A stretch of 23,433 nt of DNA from the NCBI GenBank assembly GCA_041485905.1, contig JBGPKK010000062.1:1-23433 (forward strand). Direction: 5' to 3'. This DNA comes from JAHFUI01 sp041485905 (GTDB lineage Bacteria; Acidobacteriota; Vicinamibacteria; Vicinamibacterales; CAVVIG01). Under the pieces are notes generated by a model. The model did no database searches. It worked only from the letters and a program-made list of their open reading frames with translations, and was not told the origin of the DNA. A program made the translations under genes and the position numbers. The first letter of the stretch is position 1. Each line of letters starts with the position of its first letter. Positions 1 through 7,698 of the stretch are shown here, piece after piece.

Positions 1-1
1 C

Positions 2-103
2 GAGCTCGCGCCGAACGCGACGCTGCGCGTCAGCAAGGTCGAGGACAACGTGGCGATCGACAACGCCAAGTTTGCGAAGCCGGCAGCAGCCGCTGGCCGC
101 TGA
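2..103 (+). CDS. C-terminal tail of a reaction-centre-cytochrome-like protein (partial)
   Basis: The reading frame enters from the left edge and stops with TGA at 101-103, giving 33 residues. Its end (DNAKFAKPAAAAGR) closely matches the end of the diheme cytochrome encoded at 11317-12459 (DAAKFAKPAAPAAR), and the preceding residues (NATLRVSKVEDN) fit the same beta-rich tail. I infer a second copy of that protein type just outside the window. The heme part cannot be seen, so it could also be a paralogue carrying only the outer-membrane-lipoprotein-like tail. It lies upstream of the GlcG-like gene on the same strand, about 57 bases away, so the two may be co-transcribed. Confidence 0.6.
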   Translation, partial: ELAPNATLRVSKVEDNVAIDNAKFAKPAAAAGR

Positions 104-120
104 CGGATTCGACGTGTCGT

Positions 121-145
121 ACGTAGTGTCCGCCTTCAGGCGGAC
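121..145 (-). repeat. Palindromic VRLKADTT-type dispersed repeat, copy 1
   Basis: The core GTCCGCCTTCAGGCGGAC (127-144 region) is a perfect 7-bp stem with a TTCA loop. The whole 25-base unit is the exact reverse complement of 18416-18440. It lies between the stop at 103 and the ribosome binding site at 148-156, so it would form a hairpin in the leader of the GlcG-like gene. When read through on the other strand it translates as VRLKADTT. Confidence 0.8.
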
Positions 146-160
146 CTGGAGGAGAGAGAT

Positions 161-823
161 ATGATCAAGAAAGCACTGTTCTTCGGATCGGCCCTGATCG
201 TCTTCGCGTCGGCGTTCGCCTGTATGTCCGGCACCGCTTTCGCTCAAGGTGCAACTCCCGCCACGCTCGATAAAGCGACGGTGTCCGCGGATGTCGCGAA
301 GCGCACGCTGGTGAAGTCGCAGATCACCGCCACGGTGGCTCGCCAGCTCGTCGACGCGTGCCTCGACTTCGCGCGCAATCAGCAGGGAGGTCCGGGCACC
401 TACGCGATCTACGTGCTCGCGCCCAACGGCGACATCGTCGACGCGCATGTGATGGACGGCGTGCTGCCGATTGGCGCCGAGACCGGACTGCTCAAGGCGA
501 AGACCGCGCTGTACGCGCGGACCCCGTCGAGCGCCGTCGCTAACCGCTTCAACACTGTAGACGGCCGGCTGATTCGGCTGGACCTCGGCAAGGAGAAGGG
601 GCTCGCCTACTATTTCGTCGGCGGCGGGCTGCCGATCGTCGTACAGGATCAGCTGATTGGCGCGATCGGGGTCGGCGGCGGAAACATGGACGAACAGTGC
701 GCGTATCAAGCCCTGACGAAGGTGCTGGGGCCTCAGCCCCCGTTGCCCGTGGCGCCGGCGCCGGCTGGTGGGGCCGCGCCCGCGGACGGCCGCGGCCGGG
801 GACGCGGACAGCAGCCCCAGTAA
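161..823 (+). CDS. Exported GlcG/HbpS-family (DUF336) protein
   Basis: This 220-residue protein starts at ATG 161 behind a strong Shine-Dalgarno (GGAGGAGAG, 148-156). Residues 1-29 form a signal peptide ending in AFAQ. Residues 45-195 match the GlcG/HbpS fold: a long helix with ARQLVDACLDFARN, the strand YAIYVLAPNGDIVDAHVMDG, a KAKTALYART helix, and the glycine-rich GGGLPIVVQDQLIGAIGVGG. The last 30 residues are a low-complexity Ala/Pro/Gly/Arg tail. Family members bind heme or corrinoids (HbpS) or accompany glycolate oxidase (GlcG); the exact ligand is unknown. No glycolate oxidase genes are nearby. The position just before livHM may mean shared transcription, although a 108-base repeat-bearing gap separates them. 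Confidence 0.85.
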   Translation: MIKKALFFGSALIVFASAFACMSGTAFAQGATPATLDKATVSADVAKRTLVKSQITATVARQLVDACLDFARNQQGGPGTYAIYVLAPNGDIVDAHVMDGVLPIGAETGLLKAKTALYARTPSSAVANRFNTVDGRLIRLDLGKEKGLAYYFVGGGLPIVVQDQLIGAIGVGGGNMDEQCAYQALTKVLGPQPPLPVAPAPAGGAAPADGRGRGRGQQPQ

Positions 824-827
824 CCAT

Positions 828-918
828 CGGCCGGGTCGGTCAGGTAAGTCTGGTAGGTCAGGTCGGGGACATCACTCACCAGGCCTACCCGACCCACCAG
901 GCCCACCCGACTCGCCTG
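828..918. repeat. Imperfect inverted and tandem repeat (GGTCAGGT/ACCCGACC type)
   Basis: The left half repeats variants of GGTAGGTCAGGTCGG. The right half repeats variants of CCTACCCGACCCACC, roughly its reverse complement. GTCTGGTAGGTCAGGT at about 849-864 pairs with ACCCGACCCACCAGGC at about 887-902, with mismatches that are mostly transitions (G-U pairs in RNA). The patch fills the gap between the GlcG-like stop and livH. It is probably a dispersed low-complexity element or an RNA hairpin and not coding. Confidence 0.5.
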
Positions 919-931
919 CTCGCATGCTGCG

Positions 932-1786
932 ATGACGTACCTAATCACCCAAACGCTGAACGGTCTGTTCTCGGCGGCTCTTCTGTTCCTGATCGCGAGC
1001 GGCCTCACGCTCGTCTTCGGCGTGATGAGGATCGTGAACATCGCCCACGGCTCGTTCTACATGCTGGGGGCATACGTCGCCTCGACCATCGTCGCGCGCA
1101 GCCACAGCCTCGTGCTCGGGATGGTGTCGGCGGTGGTCGTGGTGGCAACGGTCGGCCTGGCCGTTGAAGCGCTGTTTCTGCGTCGCTTCGCCTCTCGACC
1201 GCTCGCGCAGATGATGCTGACGATGGGGTTCGCGCTGGTGTTGCGCGACGGAGTGTTCCTGATCTGGGGCGGCGACCCGTTCACGCTGCCGTACCCGCCG
1301 GGGCTCGGCGGTTCCATCGCGGTCGCCGACATCGTGTTTCCAGCCTATCGTCTGTTCGTGATGGCGGTGGCCGCCGCGTCCGGCGTCCTGCTGTGGATCG
1401 TGAACGACAAGACGCTTATCGGTGCGCGGCTGCGCGCCGCGGTTGACGATCCGGAGATGGCCGCGGGCATCGGCATCAATGTGGCGCGGCTGTCCGGCCT
1501 CGTCTTCGCGGCCGGCGCAGGGCTGGCCGCGTTTGGCGGCGTCATGGGCGGGCCCATTCTTGGCGGCTATCCGGGCATCGATTTCGAGCTGCTGCCGCTG
1601 GCCTTCGTGGTCGTCATCATCGGCGGCATGGGGAGTCTGAAGGGCGCGCTGATCGGCAGCGTCATCGTCGGATTGATCGACAACTTCGGCAAGGCGCTGG
1701 TGCCGGAGCTCTCGTATTTCACGCTGTTCGCCCCGATGGTGATTGTCCTCGCCGTCAAGCCGACGGGTTTGTATGGCCGGGCGTAG
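932..1786 (+). CDS. livH: Branched-chain-amino-acid-type ABC transporter permease LivH
   Basis: This 284-residue, highly hydrophobic protein has the multi-helix organisation of LivH inner-membrane permeases. Diagnostic stretches are ASGLTLVFGVMRIVNIAHG near residues 22-40, and the EAA-like loop GINVARLSGLVFAAGAGLAA near 190-210 that docks on the ATPase. GGMGSLKGALIGSVIVG near 232-248 is the typical late LivH signature. Length is normal for the family. The ATG has no clear Shine-Dalgarno. It overlaps livM by 14 bases. The binding protein and ATPases of the same system lie about 5 kb downstream (7697-10386). The substrate cannot be told from sequence: LivH-type permeases carry branched-chain amino acids, amides, urea or aromatic acids. 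Confidence 0.93.
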   Translation: MTYLITQTLNGLFSAALLFLIASGLTLVFGVMRIVNIAHGSFYMLGAYVASTIVARSHSLVLGMVSAVVVVATVGLAVEALFLRRFASRPLAQMMLTMGFALVLRDGVFLIWGGDPFTLPYPPGLGGSIAVADIVFPAYRLFVMAVAAASGVLLWIVNDKTLIGARLRAAVDDPEMAAGIGINVARLSGLVFAAGAGLAAFGGVMGGPILGGYPGIDFELLPLAFVVVIIGGMGSLKGALIGSVIVGLIDNFGKALVPELSYFTLFAPMVIVLAVKPTGLYGRA

Positions 1787-2705
1787 CATCGCGCTGCTCG
1801 CGTCCGTCCTCCTGATCGCCGCCCCGCCGTTCCTGACGTCCTACTGGGTCGGCCTGCTGACGCAGGTGATCATCTTCGCGATGCTCGCGATGAGCCTCGA
1901 CATCCTCCTCGGTTATACGGGACTGCCGTCGCTCGGTCACGCCGGCATTTTCGGAGTGGCGGCCTACACCGTGGCGGTGCTGTCAACGGCGCACCACGCC
2001 GGCTTCTGGACCTGTGTGGCGAGCGGAATCGTCGTGGGCGTGCTGATGAGCGCGGCGCTCGGATTGCTCGTCTCTCACGTGCGCGACGTGTACTTTTTGA
2101 TGATTACGCTGGCGCTGGGCATGGTGTTGTGGGGGATCAGCTACCGCTGGATCCCCGTCACCGGTGGCGACAACGGCATCTCCGGCATTCCGCGCCTCGA
2201 AGCGCACGCCGGGCTGCCGATTGCGGGTCCGGTCGCTTTCTACTATCTGGTGTTGATCGTGTTCGCGGTGTGCGGCGGCCTCATGGCCCTCTTCGTGAGC
2301 TCGCCGTTTGGCTTCACGCTGAGAGGGATTCGTGACAACGAATCCCGCATGAAGAGCCTCGGGTTCAATACCTGGCTTCACTGCTACATCAGCTACGTGA
2401 TCTCCGGTGCCTTCGCCAGTGTGGCGGGAGTGCTCTGGGCGTACTACAACGGCTTCGTGAGCCCGACGTACCTGGACCTCACGGCTTCCTCCGAACTGTT
2501 CCTGATGGTGACCCTGGGAGGGCCGGGCACTCTCATCGGTCCGGCGCTCGGAGCTGGAGCGATCGTCCTCCTGAAGAATGTGATCAGCGCTTACACGCAG
2601 CGATGGCTGCTCATCCTCGGCAGCATCTACATCGTGACGATCCTGGGCGCTCCGCAGGGACTGTGGAACTTGTGGAACTCTCCACCGCGGAGGACATCGA
2701 CGTGA
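1773..2705 (+). CDS. livM: Branched-chain-amino-acid-type ABC transporter permease LivM
   Basis: This 310-residue membrane permease partners LivH. The start is taken as ATG 1773 inside the end of livH; a TTG at 1743 would only add ten hydrophilic residues. Typical LivM stretches are LDILLGYTGLPSLGHAGIFG (about residues 42-61), SPFGFTLRGIRDNESRMKSLG (the cytoplasmic coupling loop, around 178-198) and VTLGGPGTLIGPALGAG near 247-263. The 14-base overlap with livH suggests translational coupling. The gene ends 14 bases before the end of the convergent cupin gene, so the operon seems to stop here, with livJGF encoded separately. Confidence 0.93.
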   Translation: MAGRSIALLASVLLIAAPPFLTSYWVGLLTQVIIFAMLAMSLDILLGYTGLPSLGHAGIFGVAAYTVAVLSTAHHAGFWTCVASGIVVGVLMSAALGLLVSHVRDVYFLMITLALGMVLWGISYRWIPVTGGDNGISGIPRLEAHAGLPIAGPVAFYYLVLIVFAVCGGLMALFVSSPFGFTLRGIRDNESRMKSLGFNTWLHCYISYVISGAFASVAGVLWAYYNGFVSPTYLDLTASSELFLMVTLGGPGTLIGPALGAGAIVLLKNVISAYTQRWLLILGSIYIVTILGAPQGLWNLWNSPPRRTST

Positions 2706-2719
2706 GATCCACGAATTTG

Positions 2720-3118
2720 CTATTTCGCCGGCACCAGGGTTGCCAGCGGCTTGCTCGGGTCGACGATGTAGTTCGCAAGGACTCGGGCGAGTGAGGAGGT
2801 CTTATTCGTGGCGTTGTGAACCGTGCCAGCCGGGATGAAGAACGTCTTTCCGGCGCCGAGCGTCACCGCCGGCTTACCCTCCTGCTCGAGTACGATCGTG
2901 CCCTCCAGGATGTACCCGATTTCCTCACCCGGATGCGTGTGCCGGCCGACCGTCGCGCCAGGTTGAAATTCCGCGAGAGCCGTGACGGCTTCGCGGCCGG
3001 GCACCGAAAGCTTCGATTGCTGGAGAACGGTGCGCTTGAAACCAGTCTGCTGGGCGCTGAGGCCGGCAACGAGACCGGCCAGGGCAAGGGAAACGAAAAT
3101 CGCGGTTACTGCTCTCAC
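2720..3118 (-). CDS. Exported small cupin-domain protein
   Basis: The product is 132 residues. I chose GTG 3118 because AAGGAGG (3131-3125 on the minus strand) sits six bases before it and the result begins with a clean signal peptide (MRAVTAIFVSLALAGLVAG, ending SAQQ). ATGs at 3136 and 3151 lack such a site. One cupin barrel follows: motif 1 is HTHPGEEIGYILEG and motif 2 is FFIPAGTVHNATN, with metal-binding His, His, Glu and His in place. Proteins of this sort are exported single-domain cupins, and the reaction is unknown. A TACAAT -10-like element lies at 3155-3150. The gene is divergent from the MBL gene, with 48 bases between starts, and converges on livM. Confidence 0.85.
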   Translation of the reverse strand: MRAVTAIFVSLALAGLVAGLSAQQTGFKRTVLQQSKLSVPGREAVTALAEFQPGATVGRHTHPGEEIGYILEGTIVLEQEGKPAVTLGAGKTFFIPAGTVHNATNKTSSLARVLANYIVDPSKPLATLVPAK

Positions 3119-3166
3119 CAGTGTCCTCCTTAGCATTTGAAGCGGGCTCATTGTAGAGTAAAACCG

Positions 3167-4195
3167 ATGACCAGAACGAACGTAGCGATCGTGGCGGGCG
3201 CGCTGTTTGCGGGTGTCACGTTCACGGGTGTTACCGGCGCGACGGGCGTCGTTCGCGCCCAGCAGCGCCAACAGGTCAGCGAGGAGGATGCTGGCGGCCT
3301 CGAAGTGCTCCAGCTTCGGCCGAACTTCTACATGATCGCCGGCGCCGGCGGCAACATCGGCGTCCAGGTCGGACCGGATGGTGTCGTGGTCGTCGATGCC
3401 GGTTCGGCGGCCAAGGCCGACGCCGTCCTGGCGGCGATCAAGAAGCGCACCGATCGGCCGATTCGATACGTCATCGACACGAGCGCGGACTCAGATCATG
3501 TCGGCGGCAACGAGCCGCTCTCGAAAGCGGGCGAAACCCTGTTCAACCTGAACAGCGCAATTGCGACCGCGATGACCAACGGCGGCGCCGCGACGATCCT
3601 TTCCGCCGAGAAAGTCCTGTTGAGGATGAGTGCGCCCGCCGGTCAGGTTTCGTCATTTCCAACGGCGGCATGGCCGACCGAAACCTTCTATCAACAGCGG
3701 CGGTACATGTACATCAACGGCGAGGGGATCGAAGTGCTTCATCAGCCCACCGCGCACACCGATGGCGACAGCGTCGTGTTCTTCCGCCGATCCGATGTGG
3801 TGGTCGCCGGCGATATTCTCGACACCACCCGCTTCCCGATGATCGACGTGGCCAGAGGCGGCAGCATTCAGGGAGAAATCGACGCGCTGAACCGGATCGT
3901 CGAGCTGGCGATTCCCTCGATTCCCTTTGACTGGCGCGACGAGGGCACGCTGGTTATTCCCGGCCACGGCCGACTCTACGACCAACTCGATGTTGTGGAA
4001 TACCGCGACATGGTGGTCATCATTCGCGATCGCATCCGGGCGATGGTCAAAGAGGGGAAGACGCTGGAACAAGTCAAGGCGGCGTCGCCGACCCAGGGGT
4101 TCAACAGTCGGTACGGCGGGGACTCGGGCGCGTGGACAACCAACATGTTCGTCGAGGCGATCTACAAGGGCCTCACTCAAGAGAGACAACGGTGA
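3167..4195 (+). CDS. Exported MBL-fold protein with altered HxHxDH motif
   Basis: The start is ATG 3167, giving 342 residues with a signal peptide ending VRAQQ near residue 33. The MBL fold is clear: VGPDGVVVVDAGS (70-82), then the metal motif region DTSADSDHVGGN with S106, D108, D110 and H111 where the family has H, H, D and H. The later motifs keep their metal residues: H197 in AHTDGD, D216 in GDILDTTRF and H267 in IPGHG. So two of the usual zinc ligands are changed while the others stay, which looks like a specialised subfamily and not decay. The stop overlaps the next start by four bases (GTGA), so it is co-translated with the LSGxW protein at 4192. The substrate is unknown. Confidence 0.88.
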   Translation: MTRTNVAIVAGALFAGVTFTGVTGATGVVRAQQRQQVSEEDAGGLEVLQLRPNFYMIAGAGGNIGVQVGPDGVVVVDAGSAAKADAVLAAIKKRTDRPIRYVIDTSADSDHVGGNEPLSKAGETLFNLNSAIATAMTNGGAATILSAEKVLLRMSAPAGQVSSFPTAAWPTETFYQQRRYMYINGEGIEVLHQPTAHTDGDSVVFFRRSDVVVAGDILDTTRFPMIDVARGGSIQGEIDALNRIVELAIPSIPFDWRDEGTLVIPGHGRLYDQLDVVEYRDMVVIIRDRIRAMVKEGKTLEQVKAASPTQGFNSRYGGDSGAWTTNMFVEAIYKGLTQERQR

Positions 4196-4971
4196 ACACT
4201 CGACACACGTGGCTGATCGCGCTCATCCCGGCGGCGATGTTATTGCGGCCGCCGTTTGCCCAGGGTCAGGGCCGCGGCGGTCCACCCCAGCCGCCGAAAG
4301 CGGCTGCTCCGATCGATCTGACCGGTTACTGGTTCTCCATCGTCACCGAAGACTGGCGCTACCGCATGGTGACGCCGACGAAAGGCGACTACCAGGCCGT
4401 GCCGATGACCGCCGACGCGCGCAAGGTTGCCGACGGCTGGGATCCAGCCGCCGACGAAGCCGCGGGCAACCAGTGCAAGTCGTACGGAGCCGCGGCGATC
4501 GTGCGCGTTCCCGGACGGGTGCACATCACCTGGCAGGATGACAAGACTCTGCGTCTGGAGTTCGACGCCGGCACCCAGACCCGGCTCTTCCGCTTCGACG
4601 CGTCGCCGGCCGGGGACGCGTCGTGGCAGGGTGACTCGGTCGCGCAGTGGGAGAGGCCGGGAGGTCGCGGTGCTGCTGGACGTGGAGGCCCCGCCGATGC
4701 GCCGCCGCCAAAGGGCGGGTCTCTGAAGGTGGTGACGAAGAACATGCGAGCGGGGTACCTGCGGAAGAACGGAGTCCCTTACAGCGAGAACGCGGTGCTG
4801 ACCGAGTACTTCGATGTCGCACCCCAGCGCAACGGCGATCAACTGCTCGTCGTGACCGCCATCGTCGAGGACTCGCGGTATTTGACTCAGAGTTTCGTCG
4901 TGAGCTCGCAATTCAGGAAACAGGCTGACGCCAAAGGCTGGGATCCCACTCCGTGCTCGGCGACCTGGTAA
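4192..4971 (+). CDS. Exported LSGxW-type protein of unknown function
   Basis: GTG 4192 overlaps the previous stop, giving 259 residues with a signal peptide (about 1-26, ending AQG). After it come DLTGYWFSIVTEDWRYRM, a middle strand region IVRVPGRVHITWQDDKTLRLEF, and the C-terminal block TKNMRAGYLRKNGVPYSEN followed by VVTAIVEDSRYLTQSF. That block aligns with the corresponding parts of the proteins at 5010 (HMKAGAIRRNGAPSSDE...AAVEDPVYLSEP) and 19523. A Gly/Arg/Pro-rich insert at about 165-180 breaks the middle. I know no reaction for this domain; the strands suggest a beta-sandwich or lipocalin-like exported domain. Translational coupling to the MBL protein upstream and the fused version next door argue for joint action. 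Confidence 0.75.
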   Translation: MNTRHTWLIALIPAAMLLRPPFAQGQGRGGPPQPPKAAAPIDLTGYWFSIVTEDWRYRMVTPTKGDYQAVPMTADARKVADGWDPAADEAAGNQCKSYGAAAIVRVPGRVHITWQDDKTLRLEFDAGTQTRLFRFDASPAGDASWQGDSVAQWERPGGRGAAGRGGPADAPPPKGGSLKVVTKNMRAGYLRKNGVPYSENAVLTEYFDVAPQRNGDQLLVVTAIVEDSRYLTQSFVVSSQFRKQADAKGWDPTPCSATW

Positions 4972-5009
4972 CCGTGCCGCGTATTTCACGAGAGTCGAAG
5001 AGGTCGATC

Positions 5010-6887
5010 ATGTCCATCGTCAAACCATTTCGAACGGGGGTGGTGCTGCTGGTCATCACTGCGGCGACCAGCGCGGCGGCGTCTGCCCAGACCGAGCTGT
5101 CAGGCACCTGGGCGGCGATCACTCACGAGGACGGGCTGGAGCGTGGGGCGGGCCCCTACGCAGTCGACTACACGGGGCTGCCGCTGAATGATGAGGGCCG
5201 CGCACGGGCGTTGAGCTACTCCGCGTCGCAGTTCGGGGTGATCGAGCACCAGTGTGGGTTCTGGCCGCCGCACTACCTGGTGATGGGTCCATTTGGGATG
5301 AAGATTTGGAACCAGACGGATCCCGTCACCGGCAAGACGATTGCCTGGACGATCGGTTCGTGGGAAGACCGGGGGCTCACGACCATCTGGATGGACAGGC
5401 GTCCGCATCCTTCCAAGAACGCGCTGCATCTGCGGGGCGGCTTTACGACGGGCGAATGGGACGGCAACACGCTCGTCGCCTACACCACGCACATGAAGGC
5501 CGGCGCGATTCGGCGCAACGGCGCGCCGAGCAGCGACGAAGAGACGATGACCATGCGCTTCATCCGGCACGGCGACCTCATCACCGTGCTCGCGGCGGTT
5601 GAGGATCCGGTCTACCTGTCCGAACCGTACATCATCACGAAGAGCTTTCGGCTGAATCCTGACGCCGCGCCGATGTCGCCGGTCGGGCCCCCGTGTATTC
5701 CCACGTACGAAGGAACGGCCGAAGGTAGCGTTCCGCACATCCTGCCTGGCGAGAATCCGTCGATCGACGAGCTGACGACGCTGTATCACATCCCGCGGAA
5801 GGCGGTATTGGGCGGCGCGGAAACGATGTACGCGGAGTACCGAAAAACAATGAAGGACGCGTTCGTGCGTCCCGAAAAATGTCCGGCGAACTGTGGAGCA
5901 CCGGCGCCACCGCCTCCGCCGCCGCCGCAGGGAGCGCCTCCGGCGCCACCACCACCGGGGCGCGGCGCCGCAACGGCGCCCAGACCGGACAACCCGCAGT
6001 CTCTGTCGCACGTCGACGCTGCGAAGAAGCTGGCCGGCACCGACCCGTGGCTGCTGTCGCCGTACAATTTCTACTGCGTTGCCGGCGGCGCCAGAGCGAA
6101 CAACGCGAATGCTCCGGAATTGGAACCCGTCCGGCTGTTCGACAACGTGTACGCCGTCGGCAACTCTGAAGCGACGGTCTATGCCATTACCACTTCACGG
6201 GGCGTCATTCTCATCGACTCCGGCTATGCGGACCGGGTCGAGACCGTCGTGATCCCCGGACTGAAGAAGGTCGGTCTGGATCCTGCGAACGTCAAATACA
6301 TTCTCCTGGGGCACGGCCACGCCGACCACTTTGGTGGAGCGCAGTACTTCCAGGAACATTACGGCACGAAGGTCGGGACGACCGCTGCAGATTGGGATCT
6401 GATCTATCCAGCCAATCCGCCCGCCACCCAGGCGAACAGCAACCAGAGCAAGCCCAAAAGGGACCTGGTCCTCGCAGAAGGTCAGCCCGTGAGACTCGGC
6501 GACGTGACAATCACCCCGATCGCGATCCCTGGCCACACGCCAGGTTCACTGGCGTTCATCTTCCCGGTGAAAGATGGTCGGCGGACCCACATGGCCGGGC
6601 TCTTCGGCGGCACCATCCTGACCGCCGATCGAATCACAACAGCAGGGCTGAAGCAGTATGTTCAATCGATCGGTCACTATCTGGAGGACGCGAAGAGGCT
6701 GAAGGTCGATGTTGAGCTGCAGAACCACCCGATCTTCGACATGACGCCCGACAGGCTGGCCAGGCTGAAGACGCGGAAAGCGGGAGAACCGCATCCGTTC
6801 ATGACCGGCACGGACCGCTACGTCAAGTTCTGGTCGGTTGTGTCGGAATGTATCCAGGCAGAAGTCGCCCGCCGCGGCAGCGAATAG
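5010..6887 (+). CDS. Fusion of an LSGxW domain with a class B3-like MBL domain, exported
   Basis: ATG 5010 has a nearby GAAGAGG site and gives 625 residues with a signal peptide ending ASAQ (about 27). Residues 29-285 are the LSGxW domain (ELSGTWAAI, DYTGLPLND, THMKAGAIRRNG, VEDPVYLSEP). Residues about 298-325 are a proline-rich linker. Residues about 330-600 are an MBL domain with HGHADH at 435-440, H509 in PGHTPGS and H573 in QNHP. This is the ligand set of subclass B3 enzymes (HxHxDH, His, His, no Cys ligand). The MBL domain should hydrolyse an ester, lactone or amide in the periplasm; whether it opens beta-lactams is unknown. The fusion links in one chain what neighbouring genes encode separately. 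Confidence 0.88.
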   Translation: MSIVKPFRTGVVLLVITAATSAAASAQTELSGTWAAITHEDGLERGAGPYAVDYTGLPLNDEGRARALSYSASQFGVIEHQCGFWPPHYLVMGPFGMKIWNQTDPVTGKTIAWTIGSWEDRGLTTIWMDRRPHPSKNALHLRGGFTTGEWDGNTLVAYTTHMKAGAIRRNGAPSSDEETMTMRFIRHGDLITVLAAVEDPVYLSEPYIITKSFRLNPDAAPMSPVGPPCIPTYEGTAEGSVPHILPGENPSIDELTTLYHIPRKAVLGGAETMYAEYRKTMKDAFVRPEKCPANCGAPAPPPPPPPQGAPPAPPPPGRGAATAPRPDNPQSLSHVDAAKKLAGTDPWLLSPYNFYCVAGGARANNANAPELEPVRLFDNVYAVGNSEATVYAITTSRGVILIDSGYADRVETVVIPGLKKVGLDPANVKYILLGHGHADHFGGAQYFQEHYGTKVGTTAADWDLIYPANPPATQANSNQSKPKRDLVLAEGQPVRLGDVTITPIAIPGHTPGSLAFIFPVKDGRRTHMAGLFGGTILTADRITTAGLKQYVQSIGHYLEDAKRLKVDVELQNHPIFDMTPDRLARLKTRKAGEPHPFMTGTDRYVKFWSVVSECIQAEVARRGSE

Positions 6888-6906
6888 ACGAAGTGATCTG
6901 CCGGGT

Positions 6907-7698
6907 TCATGATTTCTGCGACCGGCTCTGCCGCGAGTAGTGCGGGCTGTATTGAAGCCCCGTCGCGGTCATCACCTTCGATGCCGCTTTCTCGCGCAGG
7001 AATTCCTCCTTTGACCGTCGGATTGCCGCCAGCTCTTCCTCACTGCAATCGCGTATCGTGATCTCTTCGCGCGGCACGAAGAACACCTGTCCGATCGGCA
7101 GATTATGTGCGGCGGGCAGCCCTTCGCCCGGCTGCAGCACATAACGGAACTCGGTGTCGTGCGCGTACCAGTCGGTCTCGACCCGGACGACCAGCATCGG
7201 CGCCACCGGCCGATCGATCATGTTGAAGATCGGGGTGTACACGGTGTCCCAGCCGGGCGGTGTCTGGAAATTCGTCGCGCCGCGCAGCGAGATCGCTCCC
7301 GGCGGTGTGCCGAGGTCCTCGGGAACGAAGAACGCGCGCGCCATGCTGAGCGCGTCGTCCCGAGAGATCGGCGGGTTCCGGGTCATGAACGCGACTTCTT
7401 CCTTGAACACGCCGATGCCACCCACCGGAAGTACCACCGTGACCGAGAAGATCGCGTCCCACTTCCCGAGAGGGTTGCTCAAGCAATAGATAAACTGGTA
7501 CCGTCCCTCCCCTTGGTACTCGATGTGAAACGATTCATTCAGCTCGAGCGGGGGATAGACCAGAAACCCGAGAGCGCTCCCGGCCTCCAGGACGGGGCAG
7601 TGGCGCGCGTGCTGAGGCAGGAGAGGCCGCTGACTCTCTCGGCGCGGTCTCATGCCGACGCCAGGCCGAATCGAGTTGGAGAATAGTCGAACTTCCAT
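6907..7698 (-). CDS. DUF6065-like cytoplasmic protein
   Basis: The product is 263 residues with no signal peptide. The N-terminus (EVRLFSNSIRPG, then RHCPVLEAGSALGFLVYPP) resembles DUF6065 proteins, whose conserved start runs 'arg-cys-leu ... a-n-x-h-G-w' before a strand-rich core; I assign this from memory and with reserve. Later features are a Pro-rich beta core (PPISRDDALSMARAFFVPED), VRVETDWYAHDTEFRYVLQPGEG, and a charged helix near the C-terminus (EEELAAIRRSKEEFLREKA). The function is unknown. The ATG at 7698 shares the CATG tetranucleotide with the divergent livJ start; an ATG at 7653 is an alternative, but it would drop the conserved beginning. Confidence 0.7.
   Translation of the reverse strand: MEVRLFSNSIRPGVGMRPRRESQRPLLPQHARHCPVLEAGSALGFLVYPPLELNESFHIEYQGEGRYQFIYCLSNPLGKWDAIFSVTVVLPVGGIGVFKEEVAFMTRNPPISRDDALSMARAFFVPEDLGTPPGAISLRGATNFQTPPGWDTVYTPIFNMIDRPVAPMLVVRVETDWYAHDTEFRYVLQPGEGLPAAHNLPIGQVFFVPREEITIRDCSEEELAAIRRSKEEFLREKAASKVMTATGLQYSPHYSRQSRSQKS

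Noticed and set aside
5010..6887. Antibiotic-resistance metallo-beta-lactamase
   Set aside because: The ligand pattern is B3-like, but the fusion to an unknown domain and the genomic setting do not support a resistance role; the substrate is left open.
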